Under the pieces are notes generated by a model. It was not told where the DNA came from. It searched no databases and saw only the letters and a list, made by a program, of their open reading frames with translations. The translations under genes and the position numbers were made by a program. A stretch of DNA of 64,000 bases. It comes from Saccharopolyspora spinosa NRRL 18395 (lineage in GTDB: Bacteria > Actinomycetota > Actinomycetes > Mycobacteriales > Pseudonocardiaceae). Shown in pieces: positions 33,967 to 42,578 of this stretch. How positions within the stretch are numbered: the first letter of the stretch is position 1; each line of letters begins with the position of its first letter. Location of the stretch: the NCBI RefSeq assembly GCF_000194155.1, contig NZ_GL877879.1:328818-392817 (forward strand). The letters are read 5' to 3'.

Positions 33967-35577
33967 TTGACCAGCACGGTCGACGAGCCGATCGGGGCGG
34001 GAGGCGACTCCCGTCCCGACGGCTCTTTCCACATTCCCCAGTTCGACCACGCCCGCGCCGAGGCGGCCGTCCGGGAGCTGCTGCTCGCGGCCGGTGAGGA
34101 CCCGGACCGGGAGGGCCTTCGGGACACCCCGGCCCGCGTCGCCCGCGCCTACCACGAGCTGTTCGCGGGGCTGTATACGAACCCCGACGAGGTCCTGGAC
34201 AAGACCTTCGACGAGGCCCACGAGGAACTCGTCCTGGTCCGCGACATCCCGGTGTACTCCCAGTGCGTGCCGAGCAAGCAGACCGTCAACCTGGTCGGTG
34301 GCGCGAAGCCCGCTCGGGACGTCCGGATCGGTGATCGTTTCTGGACCCTCGTCGACGGCAAGGTCGAGCAGACCGAGGTCGTCGAGGTCAGTTCGCACCA
34401 GAAGCGCGAACTCGTCGAGGTCGTCACGGAGAAGGGCCGATTCCAGGTCACTCCTGACCATCCGCTGGCAACGCCGCAGGGGTGGCAGGAAGCCAAGGAT
34501 GTGGCGGGTACCTACATCGAGTGGACGCCGCCGAAGAAGCTGTGCCGCCAGCGCTGGCAGCCGAAGATCGGTTACGAATTCGGTTACGCGCTGGGAGCGT
34601 TGTGCTCGGACGGCACGGTCGGCGACCATTACGTGTCGTTGGTGGTGAACGATCGCGACGTCGCGAAGAACTTCGCCTACGCACTCGACCAGGCCTTCGG
34701 CACAGACGCCGCGATCGAGGAGATCGAGCGGCCGTCCGGCCACCTGCAACGCCAGGTCGAGGGCTTCCGCGTGCGAGTCGTTTCCTCCTACCTGGCTGAC
34801 CTGGTGCGCCAGTACGTCGGAGGGGACGCGCACCACCAGCGGCAGCGGTTCCCGCGAGTCGTGATGTCGAACGAGACCACGTTCAGGGGCTTCCTGGACG
34901 GCTGCGTGGACGGCGACGGGTGCCGAATGAGTAGTCGTCGCTTCCGGGTGATCACAGGACGCAACGTGCCGTTCCTCGATGACATCGCGCGGGTGATCTC
35001 CGCGAGGTTCACGCCAAGTCTGACGCAGGCTTCGGAATTGTACGTTTCGGACGACTGGATTCTCCGCCACGGATTCGCCCAGGAATCGCACCGTACCGAT
35101 CTTATCGAGTCGCAGTGGGTTAAAGTCGAATCGGTTCGTTCGCTGGAAGCGTCTGGAGCAGAGCCGTACACGGTTCATAGTTTTAAATGCGATCCGCATC
35201 CGACATTTCTGATTAATGGACATCTGACCCACAACTGTGAGCATCACCTTTTGCCATTTCATGGAGTTGCTCACATTGGATATATTCCTAATGAAATGGG
35301 TCGGGTGACCGGGCTGTCCAAGCTGGCCAGGCTGGTGGACCTCTACGCCAAGCGCCCGCAGGTGCAGGAGCGGTTGACCTCGCAGGTCGCCGATGCGCTG
35401 GTGCGCAGGTTGGAGCCTCGCGGGGTGATCGTGGTGATCGACGCCGAGCACCTGTGCATGGGCATGCGCGGGGTTCGCAAGGCCGGTTCGACGACCACGA
35501 CCTCCGCGGTGCGCGGTCAGTTCCGCAGCTCGGCTTCCTCGCGCTCCGAGGCGTTGTCGCTGATCAGGGGTCGATGA
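33967..35577 (+). CDS. folE: GTP cyclohydrolase I precursor containing an intein
   Basis: 536 residues from a TTG start ([13 protein letters not shown]) after GGAGGAAAG. The N-extein (1-99) ends [12 protein letters not shown]; the C-extein (424-536) starts [20 protein letters not shown] and ends with [20 protein letters not shown]. After removal of the 324-residue intein the enzyme is 212 residues, normal for the family. The first Cys after the intein, with the following His and the later HLC Cys, binds the catalytic zinc, so enzyme activity depends on splicing. It converts GTP to dihydroneopterin triphosphate, the first step of folate synthesis. folP overlaps its stop. Confidence 0.95.
   Translation: MTSTVDEPIGAGGDSRPDGSFHIPQFDHARAEAAVRELLLAAGEDPDREGLRDTPARVARAYHELFAGLYTNPDEVLDKTFDEAHEELVLVRDIPVYSQCVPSKQTVNLVGGAKPARDVRIGDRFWTLVDGKVEQTEVVEVSSHQKRELVEVVTEKGRFQVTPDHPLATPQGWQEAKDVAGTYIEWTPPKKLCRQRWQPKIGYEFGYALGALCSDGTVGDHYVSLVVNDRDVAKNFAYALDQAFGTDAAIEEIERPSGHLQRQVEGFRVRVVSSYLADLVRQYVGGDAHHQRQRFPRVVMSNETTFRGFLDGCVDGDGCRMSSRRFRVITGRNVPFLDDIARVISARFTPSLTQASELYVSDDWILRHGFAQESHRTDLIESQWVKVESVRSLEASGAEPYTVHSFKCDPHPTFLINGHLTHNCEHHLLPFHGVAHIGYIPNEMGRVTGLSKLARLVDLYAKRPQVQERLTSQVADALVRRLEPRGVIVVIDAEHLCMGMRGVRKAGSTTTTSAVRGQFRSSASSRSEALSLIRGR
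34264..35235 (+). other. Intein with LAGLIDADG homing endonuclease in FolE (324 aa)
   Basis: It starts with Cys ([20 protein letters not shown]) and ends HLTHN, followed by Cys+1 of the extein. N-terminal splicing blocks: the A block from Cys1 and the B block [15 protein letters not shown] (TxxH). The dodecapeptide endonuclease has two motifs, [12 protein letters not shown] and [14 protein letters not shown]-terminal blocks: [20 protein letters not shown] (F block) and THN/C (G block). The penultimate His and Asn are present, so it should splice. The sequence becomes clearly AT-richer from about 34960, towards its 3' end. Confidence 0.92.
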
Positions 35578-36425
35578 TGCATTCGCTGATGCCGCACCCG
35601 CCGCGCTGCGCGGTGATGGGCGTGCTCAACGTGACCCCGGATTCGTTCTCCGACGGCGGGCGCTACCTGGACCGGGCGGCGGCCGTCGCGCACGGCATCG
35701 AGATGCACCGGCTGGGCGCGGACATCATCGACGTGGGCGGTGAGTCGACCCGGCCCGGCTCGGAACGCGTCGACGCCGCCACCGAGATCGAGCGCGTGCT
35801 GCCGGTTGTGCGCGAGCTGGTCGCCGCCGGTGTTCCGGTGAGCGTGGACACCACCCGCGCCAAGGTCGCGGCGGCGACCGCAGAGGCCGGCGCGGCGATG
35901 ATCAACGACGTCTCGGGCGGCCTGGCCGACCCGGACATGGTGCACGTCGCGGCGGACACCGGGCTGCCGTGGGTGCTGATGCACTGGCGCGGCCACAGCA
36001 AGGACATGATCAGCCTCGCGGTGTACCAGGACGTCGTCGCGGAGGTGCGCGATGAGCTGCTGCAGCAGGTCGACGCGGCGCTGACCGCCGGCGTGGCCGA
36101 GGACGCGATCGTGCTGGACCCGGGGCTCGGGTTCGCCAAGAGCGGGGCGCACGACTGGCAGCTGCTGCAGCGGCTCGACGTCTTCGCGGGCCTGGGTTTC
36201 CCGGTGCTGGTCGGGGCCTCGCGCAAGCGGTTCCTCGGGCGACTGCTGGCCGACGCCGACGGCAAGCCGCGGCCGCCCGCCGGGCGGGAGACGGCGACCG
36301 CCGTGGTGTCGGCGCTGGCGGCGGATCGCGGGGCCTGGGGCGTGCGGGTGCACGACGTCCGGCAATCCTTGGATGCCGTCGCGGTGACCGCCGCGTGGCG
36401 CAACGGAGGAGAACTCGGTGGCTGA
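35574..36425 (+). CDS. folP: Dihydropteroate synthase
   Basis: 283 residues; the ATG at 35574 overlaps the folE stop (ATGA), and a second ATG follows directly. Signatures: [40 protein letters not shown] and the C-terminal [18 protein letters not shown]. It joins p-aminobenzoate to dihydropterin pyrophosphate and is the sulphonamide target. It is the second gene of the folE-folP-folB-folK set, with coupling to both neighbours. Confidence 0.95.
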   Translation: MMHSLMPHPPRCAVMGVLNVTPDSFSDGGRYLDRAAAVAHGIEMHRLGADIIDVGGESTRPGSERVDAATEIERVLPVVRELVAAGVPVSVDTTRAKVAAATAEAGAAMINDVSGGLADPDMVHVAADTGLPWVLMHWRGHSKDMISLAVYQDVVAEVRDELLQQVDAALTAGVAEDAIVLDPGLGFAKSGAHDWQLLQRLDVFAGLGFPVLVGASRKRFLGRLLADADGKPRPPAGRETATAVVSALAADRGAWGVRVHDVRQSLDAVAVTAAWRNGGELGG

Positions 36426-36807
36426 CCGGATCACGTTGACCGGCCTGAAGGTGCGGGGCAACCACGGCGTCTTCGATCACGAGAAGCGCGACGGGCAGGA
36501 CTTCTTCGTCGACATCACGGTTTGGATCGACCTCGGGGACGCCGCAACGAGCGACGACCTGGCGAAGACGCTGCACTACGGCGAGCTGGCCGAGCGGGCC
36601 GCGGCGATCGTCGCCGGGCCGCCGAAGGACCTGATCGAGGCGGTGGCCGGCGAGATCGCGGACGACGTCATGTCCGACGAGCGGGTGCACGCCGCCGAGG
36701 TCACCATCCACAAGCCGAGCGCGCCGATCCGGCTGACCTTCGCGGACGTGGCGGTGACCATCCGCCGCTCCCGCCGCGGCGGTCGCGGCAACGTCGTCCC
36801 GGCGTGA
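36418..36807 (+). CDS. folB: Dihydroneopterin aldolase
   Basis: 129 residues from GTG at 36418, overlapping the end of folP by 8 bases. It carries the family pattern: [20 protein letters not shown] (the catalytic region near the Glu/His of GVxxxE), [35 protein letters not shown] and the C-terminal [20 protein letters not shown]. It cleaves dihydroneopterin to 6-hydroxymethyl-dihydropterin and glycolaldehyde. Confidence 0.94.
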   Translation: MADRITLTGLKVRGNHGVFDHEKRDGQDFFVDITVWIDLGDAATSDDLAKTLHYGELAERAAAIVAGPPKDLIEAVAGEIADDVMSDERVHAAEVTIHKPSAPIRLTFADVAVTIRRSRRGGRGNVVPA

Positions 36808-36818
36808 GCCGTGGGGTT

Positions 36819-36895
36819 CAGTGAGCGCTTTCGGGTGCTACGGCGCCTCTAGCTACGGGGCCGAAAAGCGGTCACGGGTGTTCAGCAAAACGGTG
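36819..36895. repeat. Dispersed hairpin repeat, copy 3, between folB and folK
   Basis: It begins CAGTGAGCGCTTTCGGGTGC and ends with AGCAAAACGG. The arms CGCTTTCGG and CCGAAAAGCG pair, with flanking GTGA/TCAC. It matches copies at 18020, 28331 and 53482 and interrupts an otherwise tight operon. Confidence 0.7.
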
Positions 36896-36929
36896 CCCTT
36901 CGCGGGCCGTGCGATATCGGGAGGTTGCT

Positions 36930-37424
36930 TTGAGCAGGGCGGTGCTTTCGCTCGGGTCGAACCTCGGGGACCGGCTGGCGTACCTCCGGCTCGCCGTCGA
37001 AGGCCTCTCGGACGTGCTGGTCGCGGCGTCCCCGGTGTACGAGACGGCGCCGTGGGGGGTCACCGACCAGCCGGACTTCCTCAACGCGGTGCTCATCGTG
37101 GAATCGCCGGAACTCGACGAGTGGGGCTGGTTGCGCCGGGGCCAGGCGCTGGAGCGGCAGGCCGAACGCCGCCGCGAACAGCGTTGGGGCCCTAGGACTT
37201 TGGACGTCGATGTGGTCACTGTGGACGGTGTCCGCAGCGAGGACCCCGAGCTGCTGCTGCCGCACCCCGGCACGCCGAGCCGCGCCACCGTGCTGATCCC
37301 GTGGCTGGCGATCGAGCCGAACGCCGAACTGCCCGGCCACGGCCGCGTCGCGGACCTCCTAGAAGCCTTGCCCCGCAACGAGATCGACGACGTCCACCGC
37401 CGCGCCGACTTGGCGCTCCGCTGA
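36930..37424 (+). CDS. folK: 6-hydroxymethyl-7,8-dihydropterin pyrophosphokinase
   Basis: 164 residues. A TTG at 36930 follows GGGAGG and gives the family N-terminus LSRAVLSLGSNLGDRLAYLR; an ATG at 36909 would add seven residues. Signatures are ETAPWGVTDQPDFLNAVLIV, LEAIE-like ALERQAERRREQRWGPRTLD (RWGPRTLDVDVV is the HPPK motif) and LLLPHPGTPSRATVLIPWLA. It transfers pyrophosphate from ATP to the pterin ahead of FolP. Confidence 0.93.
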   Translation: MSRAVLSLGSNLGDRLAYLRLAVEGLSDVLVAASPVYETAPWGVTDQPDFLNAVLIVESPELDEWGWLRRGQALERQAERRREQRWGPRTLDVDVVTVDGVRSEDPELLLPHPGTPSRATVLIPWLAIEPNAELPGHGRVADLLEALPRNEIDDVHRRADLALR

Positions 37425-37498
37425 TCGTCCACTGAGGAATCCTGGGTCCGGCGCAGTTTGGCGAGAAGCTGCGCTGTCCCGGGCGATCCCAGTTTCCG

Positions 37499-37540
37499 CC
37501 GGGCAGTGGTCGATTTTCCGCGAAATCGACCACTGCCCGG
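37499..37540. terminator. 18-bp perfect hairpin between convergent folK and MerR genes
   Basis: CCGGGCAGTGGTCGATTT (37499-37516) and its exact reverse complement (37523-37540) enclose the loop TCCGCG. It is placed to terminate transcription from both sides. The apex GATTT...AAATC again resembles the TTTC/GAAA palindromes elsewhere in the window. Confidence 0.75.
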
Positions 37541-37584
37541 ATGCGGCTCCTCGCGAGATCGCGCCCGCCCGGGTGATGCGCCGC

Positions 37585-38526
37585 TTACTCGTTCGACGCG
37601 CGGAGGGCGGCGGCCAGCCATCGGGTGGTGGCCGCCGTGACCGGGTGCTTCGGCCAGTTGTTGATGGTCGCCAGCAGTTCCCAGTAGCGCGACATCCGCT
37701 CGTCGGTGCGGTTCTCGTAGTCTGCCGCGAGCTCGCGGCGGGACGCCGCGGTGTCGGCCCGGCCCCACAGCGCCATCATCCGCTTGGCCAGGGCCTGAGC
37801 CTCGGCGCCCTCCGGTGACGTCCCCGACTCGACGAGCACCCGCGCCTCGTCGGTGACCGCCCACCACTTCTGTGCTTCTTCCTGGTCCGCCACCAGCGTT
37901 TCGCCGGCGTCGCGGCGGTCGGAGTGCTCCTGGTACAGCGCCCGGACGGCGCGCCGGAAGTCGGGTTCCCGCACCAGTTTGGCCAGCTCGATCCAGGCCT
38001 CCAGCTGTTCGGCCGTCGGGTCGGCGGGCAGGTTCGGTTTGGCCTGGCGTAGCCAATCCGTGAATCCCGGGGTGATGTTGAGGTCCGCGCTGACCTCGTC
38101 CCAGAACTCGTCGATCAGCCGGTTGCGCTCCTCGTCGGACATTTGCGCCAGCTTGTGCATGAGTCGTACCTCCTCGGTCGATCGGTCGAGCTTCACGACC
38201 GCCCGCAGCACCGCCCTCCGGGTCTGCAGCACGCGCATCTGCTCCTCCAGCAGCTCCAGGTGCGCCTTGGCCAGGTTCGAGAGCGTGGTCTCGCTGGCGA
38301 GGAACCGCTGCACCTCGTTCAGCCCGGCGCCCAGCTCGCGCAGGGTGCGCACCAGCTCCAGCCGGCTGATGGCCGTCACGTCGTAGCGCCGGTAGCCGGC
38401 TGCGGTTCGGTCGGTGGGCGGCACCACGCCGCTGTCGGAGTAGAACCGGATCGTCTTGACGCTCAGCCCGGTTCGCCGGGCCAGCTCGCCGATCGTGTAG
38501 AGCACGGTGTCGTCCACGGGATTCAC
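37585..38526 (-). CDS. MerR-family transcriptional regulator
   Basis: 313 residues. The N-terminal MerR domain is typical (YTIGELARRTGLSVKTIRFY, SDSGVVPPTDRTAAGYRRYD), followed by a coiled coil (LELLEEQMRVLQTRRAVLRA). The C-terminal half, about 110-313, is helical and long, as in MerR proteins with an effector-binding TipAS-like or unknown domain. The ligand is unknown. It is inverted relative to the surrounding folate genes and separates folK from DUF3180, which adjoin in mycobacteria, so it looks like a lineage-specific insertion. Confidence 0.88.
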   Translation of the reverse strand: MNPVDDTVLYTIGELARRTGLSVKTIRFYSDSGVVPPTDRTAAGYRRYDVTAISRLELVRTLRELGAGLNEVQRFLASETTLSNLAKAHLELLEEQMRVLQTRRAVLRAVVKLDRSTEEVRLMHKLAQMSDEERNRLIDEFWDEVSADLNITPGFTDWLRQAKPNLPADPTAEQLEAWIELAKLVREPDFRRAVRALYQEHSDRRDAGETLVADQEEAQKWWAVTDEARVLVESGTSPEGAEAQALAKRMMALWGRADTAASRRELAADYENRTDERMSRYWELLATINNWPKHPVTAATTRWLAAALRASNE

Positions 38527-38608
38527 CTTCGACCCTCCAGTCGGTGGAGACTCAAGGGCATTTTCGCCCGCGGATGGTCAGGGTGAGGTGAGGTGCCATG
38601 CTGGAACC

Positions 38609-39097
38609 GTGGCACCGCGACACGCAGAGCACCTGACCTTCACCAAGCCCCGGCAGCTCATCGTGGGCGGCTTGGCCGCGGCCGTCGTGGTCTACCTGCT
38701 CTCCAGGCTGGCGTACGGCGAGCTGCCGCCGCTGCCGCTGCTGGCCGGGGCGACGCTGCTGTTGATCGCGCTCATCGACCTGTTCCTGGCGTTGAACATG
38801 CGGCCGCGGGTCAAGCGCAAGCCGGGCACCGAACCGGTCGACGGGCTGACCGCCGCGCGCGCGGTCGCGTTGGCCAAGGCGTCGTCGCTGGCTGGCGCGA
38901 TCATGGCCGGGGCGTGGGTGGGGCTGATCGCTTTCCTGTTGCCGCGGCTCGGCACTGTCGAGGCAGCCCGGGCGGACACCTTCGCCGCGGTGATCGGGGC
39001 GATCAGCGCGGGCGCGTTGATCGCGGCCGGGCTCTGGCTGGAGAACTGCCTGCGTAATCCGGATGAGCCGGAAGAGCCTTACGACGACGAGGAATGA
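38609..39097 (+). CDS. DUF3180 membrane protein
   Basis: 162 residues from GTG at 38609 (VAPRHAEHLTFTKPRQLIVG). Four hydrophobic helices are arranged as LIVGGLAAAVVVYLLSRLAY, PLLAGATLLLIALIDLFLAL, SLAGAIMAGAWVGLIAFLLP and FAAVIGAISAGALIAAGLWL, with an acidic tail (NPDEPEEPYDDEE). This is the DUF3180 pattern, a family nearly always located after folK in actinobacteria. Function unknown. Confidence 0.88.
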   Translation: MAPRHAEHLTFTKPRQLIVGGLAAAVVVYLLSRLAYGELPPLPLLAGATLLLIALIDLFLALNMRPRVKRKPGTEPVDGLTAARAVALAKASSLAGAIMAGAWVGLIAFLLPRLGTVEAARADTFAAVIGAISAGALIAAGLWLENCLRNPDEPEEPYDDEE

Positions 39098-39210
39098 GCC
39101 GACTCGTTCGGCCGTTCGGTCGGCGGTGCGCTGCGCCGCACCGGCCAAAGCGGAGACCGGTCTCTTCCCTAGAGATCTCGAACTGATAACCGCCCGGTAC
39201 CGTAGTGGGC

Positions 39211-40065
39211 ATGTCCGAACGCGGCAGCACCGAATCCGGATCCCGCAGGGGGCGATCGACAGCCTTGTGGATGCTCGTGCTAGTGCTCGCCGCGGCCGCC
39301 ACGGTGGTGCTCGTGCTCACCAACGACGCCCGCCTGCTGCGCCTCGGGCTCGTCGCCGCGCTGTGGTCGGCGCTGATCGGCGCCTTCGCGGTCGCCAAGT
39401 TGCGCAACCGCGTGGTGGAAGGCGAGCAGCACGCGGCGGACAGCCAGCGTATCTACGAACTCGAACTGGAGCGGGAGATCGCGGCCCGCAGGGAGTTCGA
39501 GCTGGAGGCCGAGGCCGAGGCGCGGCGCAAGGCCGCCGACGAGTCGGAGAGCGAATTGCAGGCGCTGCAGGCGGAGCTGCGCCGACTGCGCGAGAGCCTG
39601 GAGAAGGTGCTCGGCGGCGACGTGCTGTTCGAGCGGGTCGCGCTGCGCGCCGAATCCACCCGGGTCCGCTCGCTGCCCGAGCGCGGCAAGGTGGAGGGCC
39701 AGCTCGTCCCGCCGCCAGGGCGCGAACTTCCCGCCGCACCAACGCCTTCCAACGGCGCCCAGCCCACCACCGAGCTGATCACCACGTTGTCCGGGGAGCA
39801 GCCGGAGCGGCGGCCCAAGCAGCGGCAGCGGCCCAAGCCGCAGCCAGCCCAGGTGCACCCGTCCCGCCCCGCCGCGGCCAAGCGCCCGGAGGCATCGCGT
39901 CGCGCCGAGCCGTCGGCGCCGTCGGAGGCCAAGCCCGAACCGGTCGCCCCGCCGCCGGAGCCGGATCCGGCGGGCGCGCACGCCGAGGGGACCTCGGTGA
40001 ACGACTTGCTAGCCGCGTACGGGGGTACCTCCGATGCGCAACGCCGACGCCGCCGACGCGCCTGA
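39211..40065 (+). CDS. Membrane protein with coiled coil and basic Pro-rich tail (DUF6779-like)
   Basis: 284 residues. Two close helices (STALWMLVLVLAAAATVVLV; LVAALWSALIGAFAVAKLRN) are followed by a long heptad-like coiled coil (ELEREIAARREFELEAEAEA, ELQALQAELRRLRESLEKVL), a globular stretch around VLFERVALRAESTRVRSLP, and a disordered Pro-, Arg- and Lys-rich tail ending in RRRRRRA. It is the positional counterpart of the mycobacterial Ala/Arg/Pro-rich membrane protein between DUF3180 and the DUF2520 gene. Function unknown; cytoplasmic scaffolding is a guess. Confidence 0.75.
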   Translation: MSERGSTESGSRRGRSTALWMLVLVLAAAATVVLVLTNDARLLRLGLVAALWSALIGAFAVAKLRNRVVEGEQHAADSQRIYELELEREIAARREFELEAEAEARRKAADESESELQALQAELRRLRESLEKVLGGDVLFERVALRAESTRVRSLPERGKVEGQLVPPPGRELPAAPTPSNGAQPTTELITTLSGEQPERRPKQRQRPKPQPAQVHPSRPAAAKRPEASRRAEPSAPSEAKPEPVAPPPEPDPAGAHAEGTSVNDLLAAYGGTSDAQRRRRRRA

Positions 40066-40115
40066 GACGGTGACTATCCGGGCACCTGTCCGAGCCGTTA
40101 TCTAGGGTTTTGTCC

Positions 40116-41393
40116 GTGTCGAGTCCTGATCTTCAGAGACAGCCTGCCGATCTGTCCGGCGCGCGCAGGCTCCAGAGCCGCAAGCACCACGCCGTCGGAT
40201 GGCCCGTCGCCGGCCTGATCGTGCTCGGAATGTGCGGGTTGGTGATGGCCGGCGTCACCACCTCGAAGGTTGGGGTGGCGCCCGCGCTGGTCGGGGCGGT
40301 GGCCGCCCTGCTGCCGGTGGGCGTGGTGTTCGCCGCGATCATCTGGATCGACCGCTGGGAGCCGGAACCGCCGATGCTGCTGCTCGGCGCGTTCCTGTGG
40401 GGCGCCGGCGGGGCGACCGCGTGTTCGCTGCTGCTCAATGACGCCATCACCGACCTCGGCAACGTCCTGTTCGGCCCGGACAACCGGTTCTTCCTCACGG
40501 CGGTGGCGGGCCCGCTGGTGGAGGAGGCGGCGAAGGCGCTGTTCGTCGTGGCGCTGTGGTTCCGCCGCCGGTCGGAGTTCAACGGGCTGGTCGACGGCAT
40601 CGTCTACGCGTCGCTAACCGCGGCGGGCTTCGCCTTCACCGAGAACATCCTGTACTTCGGCAAGGCTTTCGCCGCCGGCGGGCTGGGCAGCGTCGGTGGC
40701 GGAGTCGTGGCGGTGTTCATCCTGCGCGGGGTGCTCGCGCCGTTCTCGCACCCGCTGTTCAGCTCGATGTTCGGCATCGGCATCGGGTTGGCCTCGCGGA
40801 CCGACAGCAAGCGGCTGCGGCTGCTGTACCTGCTGGTCGGGTTCGCTGGCGCGGTGCTCGTGCACGCGGTGTGGAACACGTCGACGCTGCTCGGTGGCAC
40901 GGAGTTCCTGAACGTCTACTTCCTGATCATGGTGCCGATCTTCCTGGGCACCTTCTGGCTCGTGGTGTGGCAGCGCAAGCGGGAGCAGCGGATCGTCATC
41001 CAGCAGCTGCCGGTGCTGGAACGGGCCGGGCTGATCGTGCGCAGCGAGATGGACATGCTCGCGACGCTCGCGGGTCGGCGCGGCTGGCTGCGCAAGGTGC
41101 GGCGCAGCGCCGGGAACGAGGCGGCGAAGGCGGTGCGGGACTACCAGATCGCGGTCACCGAGCTGGCGTTCCTACAGCACCGGGCCGCGCAGGGGCAGAC
41201 CACCAGCGCGGCGCGCCGGGCTCGTCGCGAGAAGCTGATCGAGGACCTGAAGCACGCGCGACGGTCGGCGGCGGGCACGCAGCAGGCGATCCAGACGGCC
41301 CGCATCAAGCTCACGGAGCTGACCCAGCACAACCTCCGGCGCCCGCCGGGCCCCAGGAACCCGAGGCCCCCGATCCAGCGCTCCCGGGACTGA
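40116..41393 (+). CDS. PrsW-family intramembrane metalloprotease
   Basis: About 425 residues (GTG at 40116; TTG at 40110 also possible) with eight or so helices. PrsW motifs are visible: AGPLVEEAAKALFVVAL (EE), YASLTAAGFAFTENILYFGK (FxxxEN) and ILRGVLAPFSHPLFSSMFGI (the H-containing third motif). PrsW proteases cut anti-sigma factors within the membrane; the substrate here is unknown. The C-terminal 110 residues form a cytosolic helical, Arg-rich tail (RRARREKLIEDLKHARRSAA). Confidence 0.88.
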   Translation: MSSPDLQRQPADLSGARRLQSRKHHAVGWPVAGLIVLGMCGLVMAGVTTSKVGVAPALVGAVAALLPVGVVFAAIIWIDRWEPEPPMLLLGAFLWGAGGATACSLLLNDAITDLGNVLFGPDNRFFLTAVAGPLVEEAAKALFVVALWFRRRSEFNGLVDGIVYASLTAAGFAFTENILYFGKAFAAGGLGSVGGGVVAVFILRGVLAPFSHPLFSSMFGIGIGLASRTDSKRLRLLYLLVGFAGAVLVHAVWNTSTLLGGTEFLNVYFLIMVPIFLGTFWLVVWQRKREQRIVIQQLPVLERAGLIVRSEMDMLATLAGRRGWLRKVRRSAGNEAAKAVRDYQIAVTELAFLQHRAAQGQTTSAARRARREKLIEDLKHARRSAAGTQQAIQTARIKLTELTQHNLRRPPGPRNPRPPIQRSRD

Positions 41394-41441
41394 CCGCGAT
41401 TTCAATGGAAATCGGACCGTCGTTTTCCATTGAAATCGCGG
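41394..41441. repeat. Double palindrome, copy 2
   Basis: Arms CCGCGATTTCAATGGAAA (41394-41411) and its exact reverse complement (41424-41441). The core is the same GATTTCAATGGAAATC unit as at 29617. It starts at the stop codon of the PrsW gene. Confidence 0.8.
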
Positions 41442-41493
41442 ACCTCCGGCGTGTCGGGCCACGACATGCCGGAGGGTGTGGACAACTCCGTGC

Positions 41494-41533
41494 GATTTCA
41501 ATGGAAATCGGATCTTCGATTTCCATTGAAATT
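41494..41533. repeat. Double palindrome, copy 3
   Basis: GATTTCAATGGAAATC (41494-41509) and GATTTCCATTGAAATT (41518-41533) are inverted with one terminal mismatch and an 8-bp spacer. It lies 50 bp after copy 2, so two copies stand side by side between the PrsW and DUF2520 genes. Confidence 0.8.
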
Positions 41534-41672
41534 GCGGACCCACGGGTGTGCGTCAGGACCGGGATTGCGTGGTTCTCGCCACCTGGGGGACACGGCGGCG
41601 GGATCGGCGGGCTACTCTCGCGCTGCTGTCTGGTACCCGGTGGTTGGGACTGGAACGGTAGGGGAGGACGAC

Positions 41673-42578
41673 GTGGTAATGGCTGCTGGTCGCACGGGCC
41701 CTCGGCTGCGGGTCGGAGTCATCTCGGCCGGCCGGGTCGGTGCCGTGCTGGGTGCCGCGCTGCAACGCGCGGGTCACCAGGTCGTCGCGGTCTCCGCCGT
41801 CTCCGAGGCGTCGCTGCGCCGGGCCGAGGAACTGCTCCCCGGGGTCGCCGTGCTGCCGCCCGACGAGGTGGCCCTGCAAGCCGATCTGGTGCTGCTGGCG
41901 GTGCCGGACGACGCCATCGCCGGGCTGGCCCGCGGTCTGGTCGCCACCGGATCCCTGCGCGCCGGGCAGATTCTCGTGCACACCTGCGGCGCGCACGGCG
42001 TGGACGTCCTCGCCCCGGCCGCCGACGTAGGCGTGCTGCCCTTGGCGCTGCACCCGGCCATGACCTTCACCGGCCGCGCGGAAGACGTCGAACGCCTCGC
42101 CAACGCCTGCATGGCCGTCACGGCGTCCGGTGTGGACGACGCGGGTTGGCACGTCGCGGAGGCGTTGGCGCTGGAGCTCGGGATGGAGCCGGTGCGGGTG
42201 CCGGAGGAGTCCCGCCGCCTCTACCACGCCGCGCTCACCCACGGTGCCAACCACCTGATCACCCTGGTCAACGAGTGCGCCGAGCTGCTGCGTGGCGCGG
42301 GTATCGAAATCCCGGACCGGGTCATGGCACCGATCCTGTCCGCCTCGCTGGACAACGCGCTACGCCTCGGCGACCGCGCCATCACCGGTCCGGTGATGCG
42401 CGGCGACGCCGGCACGGTCCGCGCGCACCTGGCCGCACTGGGCGGGGAGAACCCCGAAACCGTGGCCAGCTACCGCGAGCTGGCGAAGCGGACCGCGGAG
42501 CGCGCCGAGCAGGCCGGAATCCTGCGCGCGGACGGGGCCGCGGCGGTCCGCGAAGCGCTGGACGAGGAGCCCTCATGA
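41673..42578 (+). CDS. Rossmann-fold/DUF2520 oxidoreductase-like protein upstream of panC
   Basis: 301 residues from GTG at 41673 after GGGGAGG (an ATG two codons later is also possible). The N-terminal Rossmann domain has VGVISAGRVGAVLGAALQRA (GxGxxG-like). The DUF2520 part contains VLPLALHPAMTFTGRAEDVE, RRLYHAALTHGANHLITLVN and ILSASLDNALRLGDRAITGP. Its fold is that of 6-phosphogluconate dehydrogenase and ketopantoate reductase. Since it is fused by an ATGA overlap to panC, a role in pantoate supply is plausible but unproven. Confidence 0.88.
   Translation: MVMAAGRTGPRLRVGVISAGRVGAVLGAALQRAGHQVVAVSAVSEASLRRAEELLPGVAVLPPDEVALQADLVLLAVPDDAIAGLARGLVATGSLRAGQILVHTCGAHGVDVLAPAADVGVLPLALHPAMTFTGRAEDVERLANACMAVTASGVDDAGWHVAEALALELGMEPVRVPEESRRLYHAALTHGANHLITLVNECAELLRGAGIEIPDRVMAPILSASLDNALRLGDRAITGPVMRGDAGTVRAHLAALGGENPETVASYRELAKRTAERAEQAGILRADGAAAVREALDEEPS

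Noticed and set aside
29617-41533. CRISPR-like repeats (the GATTTCAATGGAAATC copies)
   Set aside because: Only three copies, not evenly spaced as an array, palindromic throughout and with no cas genes.
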